DNA of 64,000 nt from Afifella aestuarii (lineage in GTDB: Bacteria > Pseudomonadota > Alphaproteobacteria > Rhizobiales > Afifellaceae): NCBI RefSeq assembly GCF_004023665.1, contig NZ_SAUF01000001.1:1164501-1228500 (forward strand), written 5' to 3'. Position numbers and translations under genes: made by a program. Numbering within the stretch: position 1 is the first letter of the stretch; each line of letters opens with the position of its first letter. Positions 33,425 to 42,993 of the stretch are shown piece by piece. The notes under the pieces were generated by a model. It did not search any database. It worked only from the letters and a program-made list of their open reading frames with translations, and had not been told where the DNA came from.

Positions 33425-33899
33425 GGAAGTCGATGCTCCGGATTTGCCAGATCATCCGGCTTTGGTAGCGATGGCTTGCGAGTTCGGGATACGCATCGAG
33501 GGGATAGACGATGCGGAAGGGGCCTTTGTCGCGGATGCGCATTTCCTGGCCGTCCTGGCGCACGGCCATGATGACGTCGTAGAGCGCCCAGTCCGATTGC
33601 GGGATTTCGGCGGAATAATCGTTGAGCGCGACGAGCGCCGCTTCGACGACGGGAAGACCGGCAAGGTCGGCGAGAGTGGCGAGGAGCGGGCCGGTGAAGG
33701 TCTGGTTTCCCGCGTCCCAGGGCGTGTGGGTGACGATTGCCCGCTGCTGGAGCGCCTCGATGTCTTCGACGCTCATCAGCTTTTCCGCGAGAACCGTGCC
33801 GCTTTCACCGAGCCAACGCAGCGTCAGCTCCTGCGCGGCGACGGGGCCGCAAGCGATGGTCGAAAGTAAGGCAGCTAAGACAAAGGTGAGGCGGGACAT
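33414..33899 (-). CDS. Periplasmic oxidoreductase molybdopterin-fold protein (probable sensor subunit)
   Basis: The 161-residue protein starts at ATG 33899 with a signal peptide (MSRLTFVLAALLSTIACGPV, cleaved after AAQ). The mature part resembles the sulfite-oxidase-type molybdopterin domain in reduced form: TPWDAGNQTFTGPLLATLAD, ALNDYSAEIP, PFRIVYPLDAYPEL and IWQIRSIDF. The cofactor-binding cysteine of the real enzymes is absent, so it is unlikely to be an enzyme. Overlap with the kinase gene suggests that it presents a periplasmic signal to the kinase. Confidence 0.72.
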   Translation of the reverse strand: MSRLTFVLAALLSTIACGPVAAQELTLRWLGESGTVLAEKLMSVEDIEALQQRAIVTHTPWDAGNQTFTGPLLATLADLAGLPVVEAALVALNDYSAEIPQSDWALYDVIMAVRQDGQEMRIRDKGPFRIVYPLDAYPELASHRYQSRMIWQIRSIDFRVE

Positions 33900-34425
33900 T
33901 GAGGTGGCCGGCGATTTGTATCTTGAATTCATTGTCGTGCAATCTTGTAAATTAGGTTTACTCGAAAAGCTGTTTTGTCGCGATAGAGTTTCGAAAATAT
34001 CTCGACTCTCTTCATCGTATTCAAAACGAGATCGTCTCTAAATTGCTAACTGTGCCGTGGTTCTCGCCGGTTATCGGGTGGCCGTGGGCCTTTGCGTCCT
34101 TCTTGCCTGCGTTATGTTGCAGTTTTCCGAAGCTGGCGCAGCAAATCAGAAACACTTGATTTTGCAGTTAAGGAGCTCGGCTCGAAGAGATTAAAAACTG
34201 AGCGGTTTGCAAAGCCGATCGCCGCGCGGAAGGCGACGAGCGAGCCCAGACGGTGGCGGGAATCTGCCTGTCGGAGTGGTATCTGAAAGTTCAATCGTCT
34301 CGGGGAGGTCTCCGGAAGGCGCCCGGAAGGTGGCGCTGCGGCGTGGCGCCGCAGAGATGGAACCAAAGAGCGGTAGGGCCCGCGAGGGATCCGCGCAGAC
34401 CGGAATGTGCAAAGCGTGCCGGGGC
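33900..34425. other. Intergenic region, no gene seen
   Basis: 526 bases. The left 150 bases are AT-rich and carry the promoter of the sensory operon. A CTGCGGCG/CGCCGCAG hairpin (8-bp stem, 34336-34354) lies about 70 bases after the secreted protein stop and may help end its transcript. Open frames look like shadows. Confidence 0.5.
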
Positions 34426-34965
34426 TTACCGGCTCATCGAGACACGGCCGGCACGGAAGGAATCCTCCACGCCTTCGACGACAGAATCGAAAATGCCGCG
34501 CTTTGCGGCCGGATATTGCAGGCTGAAACCCTGCACCGTGTCGCCGCGCACGAAGAACTTTTCGTAGAAGATGTCCGAACCGCGATAGCCGGAGACGACC
34601 AGCCAGTTCTGCCCCTGCGGCGAGTAGGTGACGTTTTCGTAGCCGCCGGTGCCGCGCATGAGGGCGCGCAGATCGGCGGCGTCGTCGACGCCTTCGACCG
34701 CGCGGGCGGAGAGTTCGAGCCGCGCCTCATCGCCGACGAAGGCGGTGCCGTAGGCGAGGGGCGCCTCTTGCGGGAAGAGCTTTTCGGGATAGGCGAGGCG
34801 GGCGCCGGAGCGGGGATCGGCATACGTCGTCCAGCCCTTGGGGGCAGCAGCCGCGGTCGTGGGCACAAGGACGGGCGTTGCTGCAAGAGCCGTTGCGGCG
34901 GTGAGACCGGCGATTGCGGTTGCGCTCAAAGCGGCGCGCAGGGTGGCGGCGAAAGCCCTCATCAT
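34426..34965 (-). CDS. Secreted protein of unknown function
   Basis: A 179-residue protein with a signal peptide (MMRAFAATLRAALSATAIAG, cleaved in an Ala-rich stretch near residue 40), AAGGA before the ATG at 34965. The mature part starts GWTTYADPRSGARLAYPEKL and includes YRGSDIFYEKFFVRGDTVQG; this resembles small periplasmic proteins of Hyphomicrobiales with no known role. A much longer frame to 35793 is a shadow of the GntR gene. Confidence 0.75.
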   Translation of the reverse strand: MMRAFAATLRAALSATAIAGLTAATALAATPVLVPTTAAAAPKGWTTYADPRSGARLAYPEKLFPQEAPLAYGTAFVGDEARLELSARAVEGVDDAADLRALMRGTGGYENVTYSPQGQNWLVVSGYRGSDIFYEKFFVRGDTVQGFSLQYPAAKRGIFDSVVEGVEDSFRAGRVSMSR

Positions 34966-35054
34966 GGCGTCCTTTCCACGGTGCGAGTGGAGACGAACGG
35001 CAGGGTGGAGGCATCGTTCCGAAATCACCCTCCGATCTGAAATTGGCGGGTGGC

Positions 35055-35717
35055 TCACTCGCCGGCGAGCGAGGCGATCATGTCTTCCATGCCGGCGGTG
35101 TTGTGCATGCGCAGGACGGCGGCGCAGGCGGCGAAATCGTGCCGGCGGAGCGCATCGACGAGAAGCCGGTGCTCTTCGATGACGGAGGCAAGACGGTTGG
35201 GCCCGTAGCCGAGGCGTCGGCGGAGCGCATAGATGAGCTCCCAGCCGAGCTCGAAGAGGCGCGTCGCCTCCGCGTTGCCGGCCAGTTCGAAGAGCCTGGT
35301 GTGCAAGGCGCGGTTGGCCATGATGATTTCTTCGAGATCGGCTCTTTCCACGGCCGTGGCGTGAGCGGCCTGGAGGGCCGAGAGCTCGTCGAGCATGGCG
35401 AGGGTGATGCGCGGCATCAACCTTTGCACCGCGAGCGTTTCGAGCGCGGTGCGGACCTCGTAGACGTCCTTCAGGAATTTCTCGTCGATCGGGCGGATGA
35501 CGGCGCCGCGATTGGGCAGGATGGCGACGAGCCCTTCGCCCTCCAATTTGCGCAAGGCTTCGCGCACCGGCATGGCGCTGAAGCCGAAGCGGCGCGCCGC
35601 ATCGGCGACCTTCAGGCGCTCGCCCGGCCGATATTCGGCGGTGACGATGGCGCGCCGGATGAGCGCCGTCGCCTGTTCCACAGAGGTCGGACCAACCTCC
35701 TCCTCCTGCGCATCCAT
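35055..35717 (-). CDS. GntR-family regulator, FCD (FadR) subfamily
   Basis: The 220-residue protein has an N-terminal winged helix (about 12-78: RPGERLKVADAARRFGFSAM, PVREALRKLEGEGLV) and an FCD ligand domain (about 85-210) with the metal-binding pattern YEVRTALE, HTRLFELAGN and EEHRLLVDALRRHD. The start at 35717 gives the normal family length; the frame to 35924 is an upstream extension. It is divergent from the DUF3830 gene (208-base spacer), which it may regulate. Confidence 0.88.
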   Translation of the reverse strand: MDAQEEEVGPTSVEQATALIRRAIVTAEYRPGERLKVADAARRFGFSAMPVREALRKLEGEGLVAILPNRGAVIRPIDEKFLKDVYEVRTALETLAVQRLMPRITLAMLDELSALQAAHATAVERADLEEIIMANRALHTRLFELAGNAEATRLFELGWELIYALRRRLGYGPNRLASVIEEHRLLVDALRRHDFAACAAVLRMHNTAGMEDMIASLAGE

Positions 35718-35925
35718 CCCGATCACAACCCGAGCCTTGCGGCTCTTCTCCCCCAATCTGTTCTCTTTGCCACAGAAGAAGCACTTCCTCCATTGGCCAA
35801 ACGGCGCGCGCGAGGTGTTTTCCGGCAAGGCGACGCGGGCCCTAAGATCGGGCGTGGCGGCGGGTGCTTGTGGCTCTCGCGAAAGTGCGAGAAAAGCGCC
35901 CGGTTGCGAGGAATGGGAGGACACG

Positions 35926-36339
35926 ATGTCGAAGCTCGTGGTGCATGCGGGGCCATACCGGTTCGATGCGAGGCTTGAGGAAGAGGCGGCGCCTCAGACC
36001 TGCGCGGCGTTCCGCAAGGTGATGCCGTTCGAAAGCAAGATCGTGCATGTGCGCTGGAGCGGCGAGGGCGTGTGGATCCCGCTCGGCGATATGCAGTTCG
36101 GCGTCGGCTACGAAAACCATACGAGCTATCCGGCGCCCGGCCAGATCGTGCTCTATCCGGGGGGCATCAGCGAGACGGAGATCCTGCTCGCCTATGGCGG
36201 CGTGCATTTCGCCTGCAAGATGGGCCAGCTCGCCGGCAACCATTTCATCACGCTGACCTCGGGGCTCGAGGATCTTGCGAAGCTCGGCCCGATGACGTTG
36301 TGGGAAGGCGCCCAGCCGATCCGCTTCGAATTCGCCTGA
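35926..36339 (+). CDS. DUF3830 family (cyclophilin-like fold) protein
   Basis: The 137-residue protein starts at ATG 35926 with GGGAGG upstream. It shows the DUF3830 pattern: APQTCAAFRKVMPFESKIVH, VHVRWSGEGVWIPLGD, and LAYGGVHFACKMGQLAGNHF. The fold is cyclophilin-like, function unknown. Many relatives are found with GntR/FCD regulators and amidohydrolase or ABC transporter genes. A strong terminator follows. Confidence 0.85.
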   Translation: MSKLVVHAGPYRFDARLEEEAAPQTCAAFRKVMPFESKIVHVRWSGEGVWIPLGDMQFGVGYENHTSYPAPGQIVLYPGGISETEILLAYGGVHFACKMGQLAGNHFITLTSGLEDLAKLGPMTLWEGAQPIRFEFA

Positions 36340-36376
36340 GCCGCTGGGGCTCAGGCTTCAGCTCAAAATTCCGCGG

Positions 36377-36416
36377 AGGCCGGATCGGGAGGCGGTGCCT
36401 TGCGATCCGGCCTTTT
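36377..36416 (+). terminator. Rho-independent terminator after DUF3830 gene
   Basis: AGGCCGGATCG and CGATCCGGCCT form a perfect 11-bp stem with a 15-base loop, followed by TTTT. It also separates the convergent aldo/keto reductase gene. Confidence 0.85.
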
Positions 36417-36429
36417 GCGTTTGCGGGCC

Positions 36430-37854
<1,425 letters not shown>

Positions 37855-39261
37855 ATGGGCAGTTTGCCCCCCGAAAGGGGGATGGGGGAAGGCGACGACG
37901 CATCGTCCGCAGACCGGATTTTCAAAGCGGGATTTTTCGTCTCGCTCGTGTTCATCGCCTTCGTTGCGGGGGCTATCGTAACGACGGCCGGGGTGACGCC
38001 CGGCAAGCAAATCGGCGATGCCTATCTCGGCGGCAAGGCGCTCTACGACCGCGCCACCACGACGCAAAATCTCTATCTGACGGATCTCTGGTATCCCGAG
38101 CGCCGGCCCGACAAGGGCGTGACGGTGAACGATGCGACGCGGACCGAGCAGGGGCTGACGCTCTATACCTCTGGCGAGGAGGCGGTGGCGCGGCTCATCG
38201 CCATGGACGGCACCGTCGTACACGAATGGCGCCGGCCCTACAGCTCCGTCTGGCACGAGGGCGCCGCCGTGAAGCGGCCGCAGCCCGACGCCTTCGTCTA
38301 CTTCCGCAAGGCGATCGCCTATCCGAACGGCGATCTTCTCGTCGTCTACGAGGGGGCGGGCGACACGCCCTACGGCTATGGCGTCGCCAAGCTCGACAAG
38401 GATTCCAACGTCATCTGGAGCTATCTCGCCAATGCCCACCACGACATCGATGTCGGGCCGGACGGGCGGATCTACGTCATCACGCATGAGTTCGTGAACG
38501 AAAAGCTCGACGGATTCGACAATTTCAAGCAGCCGCGGCTCGACGATTTTCTCGTCATCCTGTCGCCCGACGGACAAGAGCTGAAGAAGATCGCGCTCAT
38601 TCAGGCGGTGGCGCGGTCGGAATTCCGGCAGATGCTCTACACCGTGTCGGCCTTCGCCGTGTCGGACCCGCTGCACACCAACAATGTCGATTACATCACG
38701 GCGGAAGAGGCGGCGAATTTCCCCTATGCGAAAGAGGGGCAGGTGCTTGTGTCCTTCCGCGAACTCGGCGCCGTGGCGGTCCTCGATCCCGATGAGGAGA
38801 CGATCACCTGGGCAAAACGCTCCGACTGGCTCGGCCAGCACGATCCGGACATTCTGCCGAACGGCGATCTCATCCTCTTCGACAATTTCGGCAATTACGA
38901 TCGCGCCAATGCCCGCTCGCGCGTCATCGAGGTCAATCCGCGCACGTCGGAGATCGTCTGGGAATATGGCGGCACGCCCGAAGCGCCGCTCGACAGCATG
39001 ATCCGCTCGGCGCAGCAGCGTTTGAAGAACGGCAATACGCTCATCACCGAATCCTCCGGCGGGCGGCTTCTGGAGGTGACGCGCGAGGGCGACATCGTCT
39101 GGGAGTACATCAATCCCGTGCGGGCGGAGACGCTTGCCGGCGAGACGGTGCCGCGCCTCTCCATCCTGTGCTGGGGCCAGCGATTGCCCCCCGATTATTT
39201 CGATGCCTCCTTCACCAGCTCGTTGCAGGCGACGAGCCAGACAGGGAAGAAAACGATATGA
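37855..39261 (+). CDS. Arylsulfotransferase (ASST)-family membrane-anchored protein
   Basis: The 468-residue protein has an N-terminal transmembrane anchor (about 26-47) and a periplasmic beta-propeller with repeated NGDLL/WEY blades: AIAYPNGDLLVVYEGAGDTP, HHDIDVGPDGRIYVITHE, LPNGDLILFDNFG, and EIVWEYGG. This is the arylsulfotransferase family, whose studied members move sulfuryl groups between phenols without PAPS. AAGGAG precedes the ATG. The stop overlaps the next start (ATGA), and the operon ends with a PAPS-type sulfotransferase, suggesting a two-step sulfation or sulfate-group transfer system. Confidence 0.82.
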   Translation: MGSLPPERGMGEGDDASSADRIFKAGFFVSLVFIAFVAGAIVTTAGVTPGKQIGDAYLGGKALYDRATTTQNLYLTDLWYPERRPDKGVTVNDATRTEQGLTLYTSGEEAVARLIAMDGTVVHEWRRPYSSVWHEGAAVKRPQPDAFVYFRKAIAYPNGDLLVVYEGAGDTPYGYGVAKLDKDSNVIWSYLANAHHDIDVGPDGRIYVITHEFVNEKLDGFDNFKQPRLDDFLVILSPDGQELKKIALIQAVARSEFRQMLYTVSAFAVSDPLHTNNVDYITAEEAANFPYAKEGQVLVSFRELGAVAVLDPDEETITWAKRSDWLGQHDPDILPNGDLILFDNFGNYDRANARSRVIEVNPRTSEIVWEYGGTPEAPLDSMIRSAQQRLKNGNTLITESSGGRLLEVTREGDIVWEYINPVRAETLAGETVPRLSILCWGQRLPPDYFDASFTSSLQATSQTGKKTI

Positions 39262-39554
39262 GACGGTTTGTGTTTTTTGCTGTGACCGCAGCACTTCTGC
39301 CTTCGGCCGCCTTCGCCTATGTGGGCCCGGGCGCGGGGCTCAGCCTTCTCGGCGCCTTGTGGGCGCTCGTCGCCGCGATCGGCCTTGCGATCAGCTTCGT
39401 CGTCGCCTGGCCGATCCGCAAGCTGATGCGCAATCGCCGCAAGGCGGCTGCTGCGCGGCAGGAGAATGCCGCCGGCGCCGCACCGCTTGCTTCCCAGGCC
39501 GCGACCGCAGAGCCGGCCGGCGTCAGCGAACGGACGGCGAATGGGGCTTCTTGA
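39258..39554 (+). CDS. Small membrane protein with YVGPGAG motif
   Basis: A 98-residue protein starting within the stop of the arylsulfotransferase gene (ATGA). It has a signal-like segment (1-20), the YVGPGAGLSLLGALW motif at the mature N-terminus, one transmembrane helix (about 22-50), then a basic stretch and an Ala/Glu-rich tail. Small proteins of this type occur beside arylsulfotransferase-like genes; no function is known. Its 3' end overlaps the next gene by 14 bases. Confidence 0.75.
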   Translation: MRRFVFFAVTAALLPSAAFAYVGPGAGLSLLGALWALVAAIGLAISFVVAWPIRKLMRNRRKAAAARQENAAGAAPLASQAATAEPAGVSERTANGAS

Positions 39555-40257
39555 TCTGCCGGCGCCGCTGTTCGGCTGGATCGACGGACAGCTGTCGCAC
39601 ATTCTGCCCTCCTTCCTGGTGGTCCTGATCTGGGCGTCGGTCGCCTCGATCGCCTCCATGGAGCTCTACCGGCTGTTGTCGCCGCAGGCGCGGATCGCGG
39701 AATTGCGGGTTGCGCTGAAGGGCGCGCAGGAGCGGCTTGCCGAATTCGACGGGCCGTTCGAGGAGGCCGGCGGGCTCATCCGCAATATGCTGGGGATCGC
39801 CCTGAAGCGGGTGTTTCTCGTGCTGCCGTCGACGCTGATCGCCTCGCTGCCGCTACTCACCCTCATTCTGTGGCTCGATTCCTCCTATGCGCGCACGCTG
39901 CCGCCGGAGGGCCAGAGCGTCACCGTGCGGGCGTCGGGCAATTACGGCGGCGAATGGGTGGAAGACCGGCCGGCGCCGCGTGCCATCGTGAAGGACGCGA
40001 ACGGGGCGACGATCGCCGACGTGCCGGTGAAGGCGCCGGTGCCTGTCGTGCACAAGAAGCAGTGGTGGAACTACATCATCGGCAATCCGATCGGCTATCT
40101 CGCCGACGAGGCGCCGGTCGACGAGATCGAGATCGATTTGCCGAAGCGGGAGATCTTCACGGCCGGGCCGTCCTGGGCGCGCGGCTGGGAGATCATTTTC
40201 TTTCCGGCGCTGATCCTGATGTCGTTCGCCGCAAAATCCATCCGCAGAATCGAATAG
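39541..40257 (+). CDS. Membrane protein with TM-coiled coil-TM layout (possibly DUF106/EMC3-like)
   Basis: The 238-residue protein has TM1 (about 22-45), a charged coiled coil (RIAELRVALKGAQERLAEFD, 51-70), TM2 (about 90-112), a soluble periplasmic domain (113-212) and TM3 (about 216-232). The TM1-coil-TM2 part recalls the YidC/Oxa1/EMC3 superfamily, specifically DUF106-type proteins, but the similarity is by layout and is not firm. It lies in the sulfation operon, overlapping the previous gene and 19 bases before the sulfotransferase. Confidence 0.6.
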   Translation: MGLLDLPAPLFGWIDGQLSHILPSFLVVLIWASVASIASMELYRLLSPQARIAELRVALKGAQERLAEFDGPFEEAGGLIRNMLGIALKRVFLVLPSTLIASLPLLTLILWLDSSYARTLPPEGQSVTVRASGNYGGEWVEDRPAPRAIVKDANGATIADVPVKAPVPVVHKKQWWNYIIGNPIGYLADEAPVDEIEIDLPKREIFTAGPSWARGWEIIFFPALILMSFAAKSIRRIE

Positions 40258-40276
40258 ATGGCGCAGGAACGAATAG

Positions 40277-41428
40277 ATGGCAAAGTCTGAGACGAGCGGC
40301 CCGAAGGTCAGCGGCTGGATGGACTTTCTGAGCGGCCTCGTGGAGCGGCATCCGAGGGCGTGGATCAGGCTCGGCGATTTCGAAACGCGGATGGCGCGCG
40401 AGCGCGTCGCGGATATCAGGGTGGAGCGGCCGATCTATGTGACGGGGCTCGCGCGCTCCGGCAGCACGATGCTTCTCGAGCTTCTTGCGACCCATCCCGA
40501 TGTCGCGACGCACCGCTACCGTGATTTTCCGGCCGTGATGACGCCCCTTGCCTGGAACTGGTTCACCGACCATGCGGCGAGCGGCGAGGCACCGGCGGAG
40601 GAGCGGGCGCACAAGGACCGCATTCTGGTGACGCCGGAAAGCCCGGAAGCCTTCGAAGAGGTGATGTGGATGGCGTTCTTTGCCGGTCTGCACGATCCGG
40701 CAGCCTCCGCCGTGCTCGACCGGGCGACGGCGCATCCGGAGTTCGAGCGCTTCTACCGCGAGCATATCGCCAAGCTTCTCGTGCTGCGCGGCGGGCGGCG
40801 CTATCTCGCCAAGGGCAATTACAACGTCACGCGGCTCTCCTACCTGCAAAAACTCTTTCCCGATGCGCGCTTCCTGGTGCCGGTGCGCGACCCGGTCTGG
40901 CATATCGCTTCACTGATGAAGCAGCACCGGCTCTTCGTCGAAGCCGGCAAGGCCGATCCGCGGATCACGCGGCATTTGAGCCGCACCGGGCATTTCGAAT
41001 TCGGCCTGGAGCGGCGGGCGATCGGGCTCGGCGACAGCCAGGCGCCGGAGATCATGCGGCTGTGGGCCGAGGGCCAGGACGTCGAAGGGTGGGCGCGTTA
41101 CTGGGCGGCGCTCTATGGGCATGTCGCCGACAAGCTCGACGCTGATCCGACGCTCTCCGCGGCCACCCGCATCGTGCCCTATGAGCGGCTTTGTGCCGAT
41201 CCGGCGCGCGAGATGGCGGCGATCGCCGGCCATTGCGGGCTTCAAGGCGGCAATCTGCCGGCGCTTGCGGCCGAGCGGATCAGCGAGCCGTCCTATTATC
41301 GGCCCGATTTTACGCCAGACGAGTTGAGGACGATTGCGGCGATCACCGAGGAAACCGCGATGCGCCTTGCCCGGCATGCCGCGGATGTGCCCGCCAAGGC
41401 GGAGGCGCGCGCCGTCGCAATGGCCTGA
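40277..41428 (+). CDS. PAPS-dependent sulfotransferase family protein
   Basis: The 383-residue cytosolic protein has the 5'-phosphosulfate-binding loop YVTGLARSGSTMLLELLATH (about 50-69) and the 3'-phosphate-binding region FPDARFLVPVRDPVWHIASL (about 193-212), the two marks of PAPS-using sulfotransferases. Its acceptor is unknown; bacterial relatives modify glycans, lipids or natural products. It is last in the four-gene operon starting at 37855. Confidence 0.87.
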   Translation: MAKSETSGPKVSGWMDFLSGLVERHPRAWIRLGDFETRMARERVADIRVERPIYVTGLARSGSTMLLELLATHPDVATHRYRDFPAVMTPLAWNWFTDHAASGEAPAEERAHKDRILVTPESPEAFEEVMWMAFFAGLHDPAASAVLDRATAHPEFERFYREHIAKLLVLRGGRRYLAKGNYNVTRLSYLQKLFPDARFLVPVRDPVWHIASLMKQHRLFVEAGKADPRITRHLSRTGHFEFGLERRAIGLGDSQAPEIMRLWAEGQDVEGWARYWAALYGHVADKLDADPTLSAATRIVPYERLCADPAREMAAIAGHCGLQGGNLPALAAERISEPSYYRPDFTPDELRTIAAITEETAMRLARHAADVPAKAEARAVAMA

Positions 41429-41458
41429 GGCGCGATGACGTGGGGCGCGATGACGTGG
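41429..41458. repeat. Two exact copies of a 15-bp tandem repeat
   Basis: GGCGCGATGACGTGG occurs twice in direct succession, with a partial third copy (GGCGCG), immediately after the sulfotransferase stop. Confidence 0.8.
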
Positions 41459-41526
41459 GGCGCGCACCACGCGGGGCTGCGCATGTGTGCCGACAGTGGA
41501 CCATCCCGGCGCAGATGCGATATGGT

Positions 41527-41549
41527 GCCAAAAGGTATTACCTTTTGGC
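41527..41549. promoter_or_regulatory. Palindromic operator of the toxin-antitoxin operon
   Basis: GCCAAAAGGTA, one base, TACCTTTTGGC: a perfect 11-bp inverted repeat ending 12 bases before the antitoxin ATG. Its position over the promoter fits autorepression by the ribbon-helix-helix antitoxin. Confidence 0.82.
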
Positions 41550-41561
41550 GTCGAGGCGCGC

Positions 41562-41840
41562 ATGGCATCTGCAACATCCATCAAGCTCGATGACGAGATG
41601 AAGGCGCGCGTCCGGCATCTCGCCGAGGCGCGGCAACGCACGTCGCATTGGATCATGCGGGAAGCCATCGCGCAGTATGTGGAACGCGAGGAGAGGCGTG
41701 AGGCGCTTCGGCGCGACACGCTGCAGGCGTGGGAAGAGTTCCGCGAGACGGGGATGCATGCGACCGCCGACGAGGTCGACCGGTGGCTGGAGAGCTGGGG
41801 AACCGAGGACGAAACGCCTGCTCCCGGATGTCACAAGTAA
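41562..41840 (+). CDS. Ribbon-helix-helix antitoxin (ParD/CopG type)
   Basis: The 92-residue protein has an N-terminal ribbon-helix-helix fold: ATSIKLDDEMKARVRHLAEA then RTSHWIMREAIAQYVEREER, followed by an acidic C-terminal part (EVDRWLESWGTEDE) that would bind the toxin. GAGG precedes the ATG at 41562. It overlaps the toxin frame by 13 bases, the normal arrangement. With the toxin broken, it may persist as a DNA-binding regulator or as protection against related toxins. Confidence 0.9.
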   Translation: MASATSIKLDDEMKARVRHLAEARQRTSHWIMREAIAQYVEREERREALRRDTLQAWEEFRETGMHATADEVDRWLESWGTEDETPAPGCHK

Positions 41841-41965
41841 GATTTGCCCCGGCGGCGATCCGAGACCTGCAACGGCTCCGTGCGTTTCTGCGCCCGAAGA
41901 GTGCCGATGCCGCGCGCCGAGCTGGTGAAGCGATCCGGCACCAGCGTGAAGCCGGATACTCCTGA
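41828..41965 (+). pseudogene. RelE/ParE toxin with internal deletion
   Basis: The frame encodes 45 residues: MSQVRFAPAAIRDLQRLRAF, LRPKSADAARRAGEAI, then RHQREAGYS and stop. The first part is the N-terminal helical hairpin of a RelE/ParE toxin and the last part is the conserved C-terminus (usually VRHQREAGY), but the central beta-sheet and active residues, about 45 codons, are missing. An in-frame deletion within the gene is the simplest explanation. The product should be non-toxic, though it might still bind the antitoxin. Confidence 0.82.
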
Positions 41966-42054
41966 AGGTCTGTTTAAGGTCCGTGCGTGGCCTCAGCTTT
42001 TTACGCAAGCGGTTCTGAGGTGCCGACGCGCCGGGGAGGGCGCGCTGGGGTTTT

Positions 42055-42993
42055 TCAGGCGAGCTCAGGCAGGACGGCTTCGATCTCCGTCCGCCGGGCC
42101 TCGTATTGGTCGGGCAGTTTCAAGGCCTGGCCGAGATCCGTCTCGCTCTCGTCGATGGCAAAGCCCGGATCGTCGGTTGCGATCTCGAAGAGGACGCCGC
42201 CCGGCTCGCGGAAATAGACCGAGCGGAAATATTTGCGGTCCTTCTGCTCGGTCGTGGCGATTCGGTGCACCTCGCGCAGGCGCCGCGCCATCTCCGCCTG
42301 GCCGGCCTCGTCGGCCCGGAAGGCGATGTGGTGGACGGAGCCCGCGCCCATGCGGCCGCGCAGGAACTCTCCCGCGGCATGCAGATCGACGAAGGTTCCA
42401 GGCGTTGCCGGGGTGCTGCCCTTTGCCTGAAAGCGCGCAAGCGAACCGTCTTTGCCGGCGGCTTCAAAGCCCAGCACATCCGTCAGGATCTCCGCCGTCG
42501 GCTCCGCGTCCTCGAGGAGGAGCTTGACGCTGTGGATGCCGCGGATCGCGTGCTCCTGAGGAATCTCGCCATCCGACCAGCCCGGTTCGGCCTCAGCACC
42601 CGCGACGCCGACGAGCGCGAGATGCGTGCCGTCGGGATCGGTGAAGGCGATCGTCGTCTCGCCGAAGAGTTTTGTGGGCGCCTCATGGGCGACGCCCTTT
42701 TCGACGAGGCGCTGCGTCCAGAAGCTGAGCGAGGCTTCCGGCACGAGAAACCGCGTCTCCTGCGTTTCGCCGATGCCGGCGCGGCCGGGGGCGGCATGCT
42801 CCAGCGGGAAGAAGGTGAGGATGGTGCCCGGATGGCCGGCCTCGTCGCCATAATAGAAGTGGTAGCCGCCGGGATCGTCGAAATTCACCGTCTTCTTGAC
42901 GAGGCGCATGCCGAGGATGCGGGTGAAGAAATCGAGATTGCGTCGCGCCGAAGCCGCGATCGCGGTCACGTGGTGGATGCCGTTGTGGCGCAT
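42055..42993 (-). CDS. Ring-cleaving dioxygenase, VOC family (MhqO-like)
   Basis: The 312-residue protein contains two glyoxalase/VOC modules (about 3-135 and 148-285) with likely metal ligands in GIHHVTAIA, GSVHHIAFRAD and GGVLFEIATDD. Relatives (MhqO, LinE-like) open hydroquinone-type rings during quinone detoxification. The start at 42993 has GGAG upstream. It is divergent from a DoxX gene (191-base spacer) and near a LysR gene: a familiar quinone-stress neighbourhood. Confidence 0.9.
   Translation of the reverse strand: MRHNGIHHVTAIAASARRNLDFFTRILGMRLVKKTVNFDDPGGYHFYYGDEAGHPGTILTFFPLEHAAPGRAGIGETQETRFLVPEASLSFWTQRLVEKGVAHEAPTKLFGETTIAFTDPDGTHLALVGVAGAEAEPGWSDGEIPQEHAIRGIHSVKLLLEDAEPTAEILTDVLGFEAAGKDGSLARFQAKGSTPATPGTFVDLHAAGEFLRGRMGAGSVHHIAFRADEAGQAEMARRLREVHRIATTEQKDRKYFRSVYFREPGGVLFEIATDDPGFAIDESETDLGQALKLPDQYEARRTEIEAVLPELA

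Noticed and set aside
31862-33571. 569-codon open frame on the plus strand
   Set aside because: Antisense shadow of the histidine kinase gene, whose motifs are complete.
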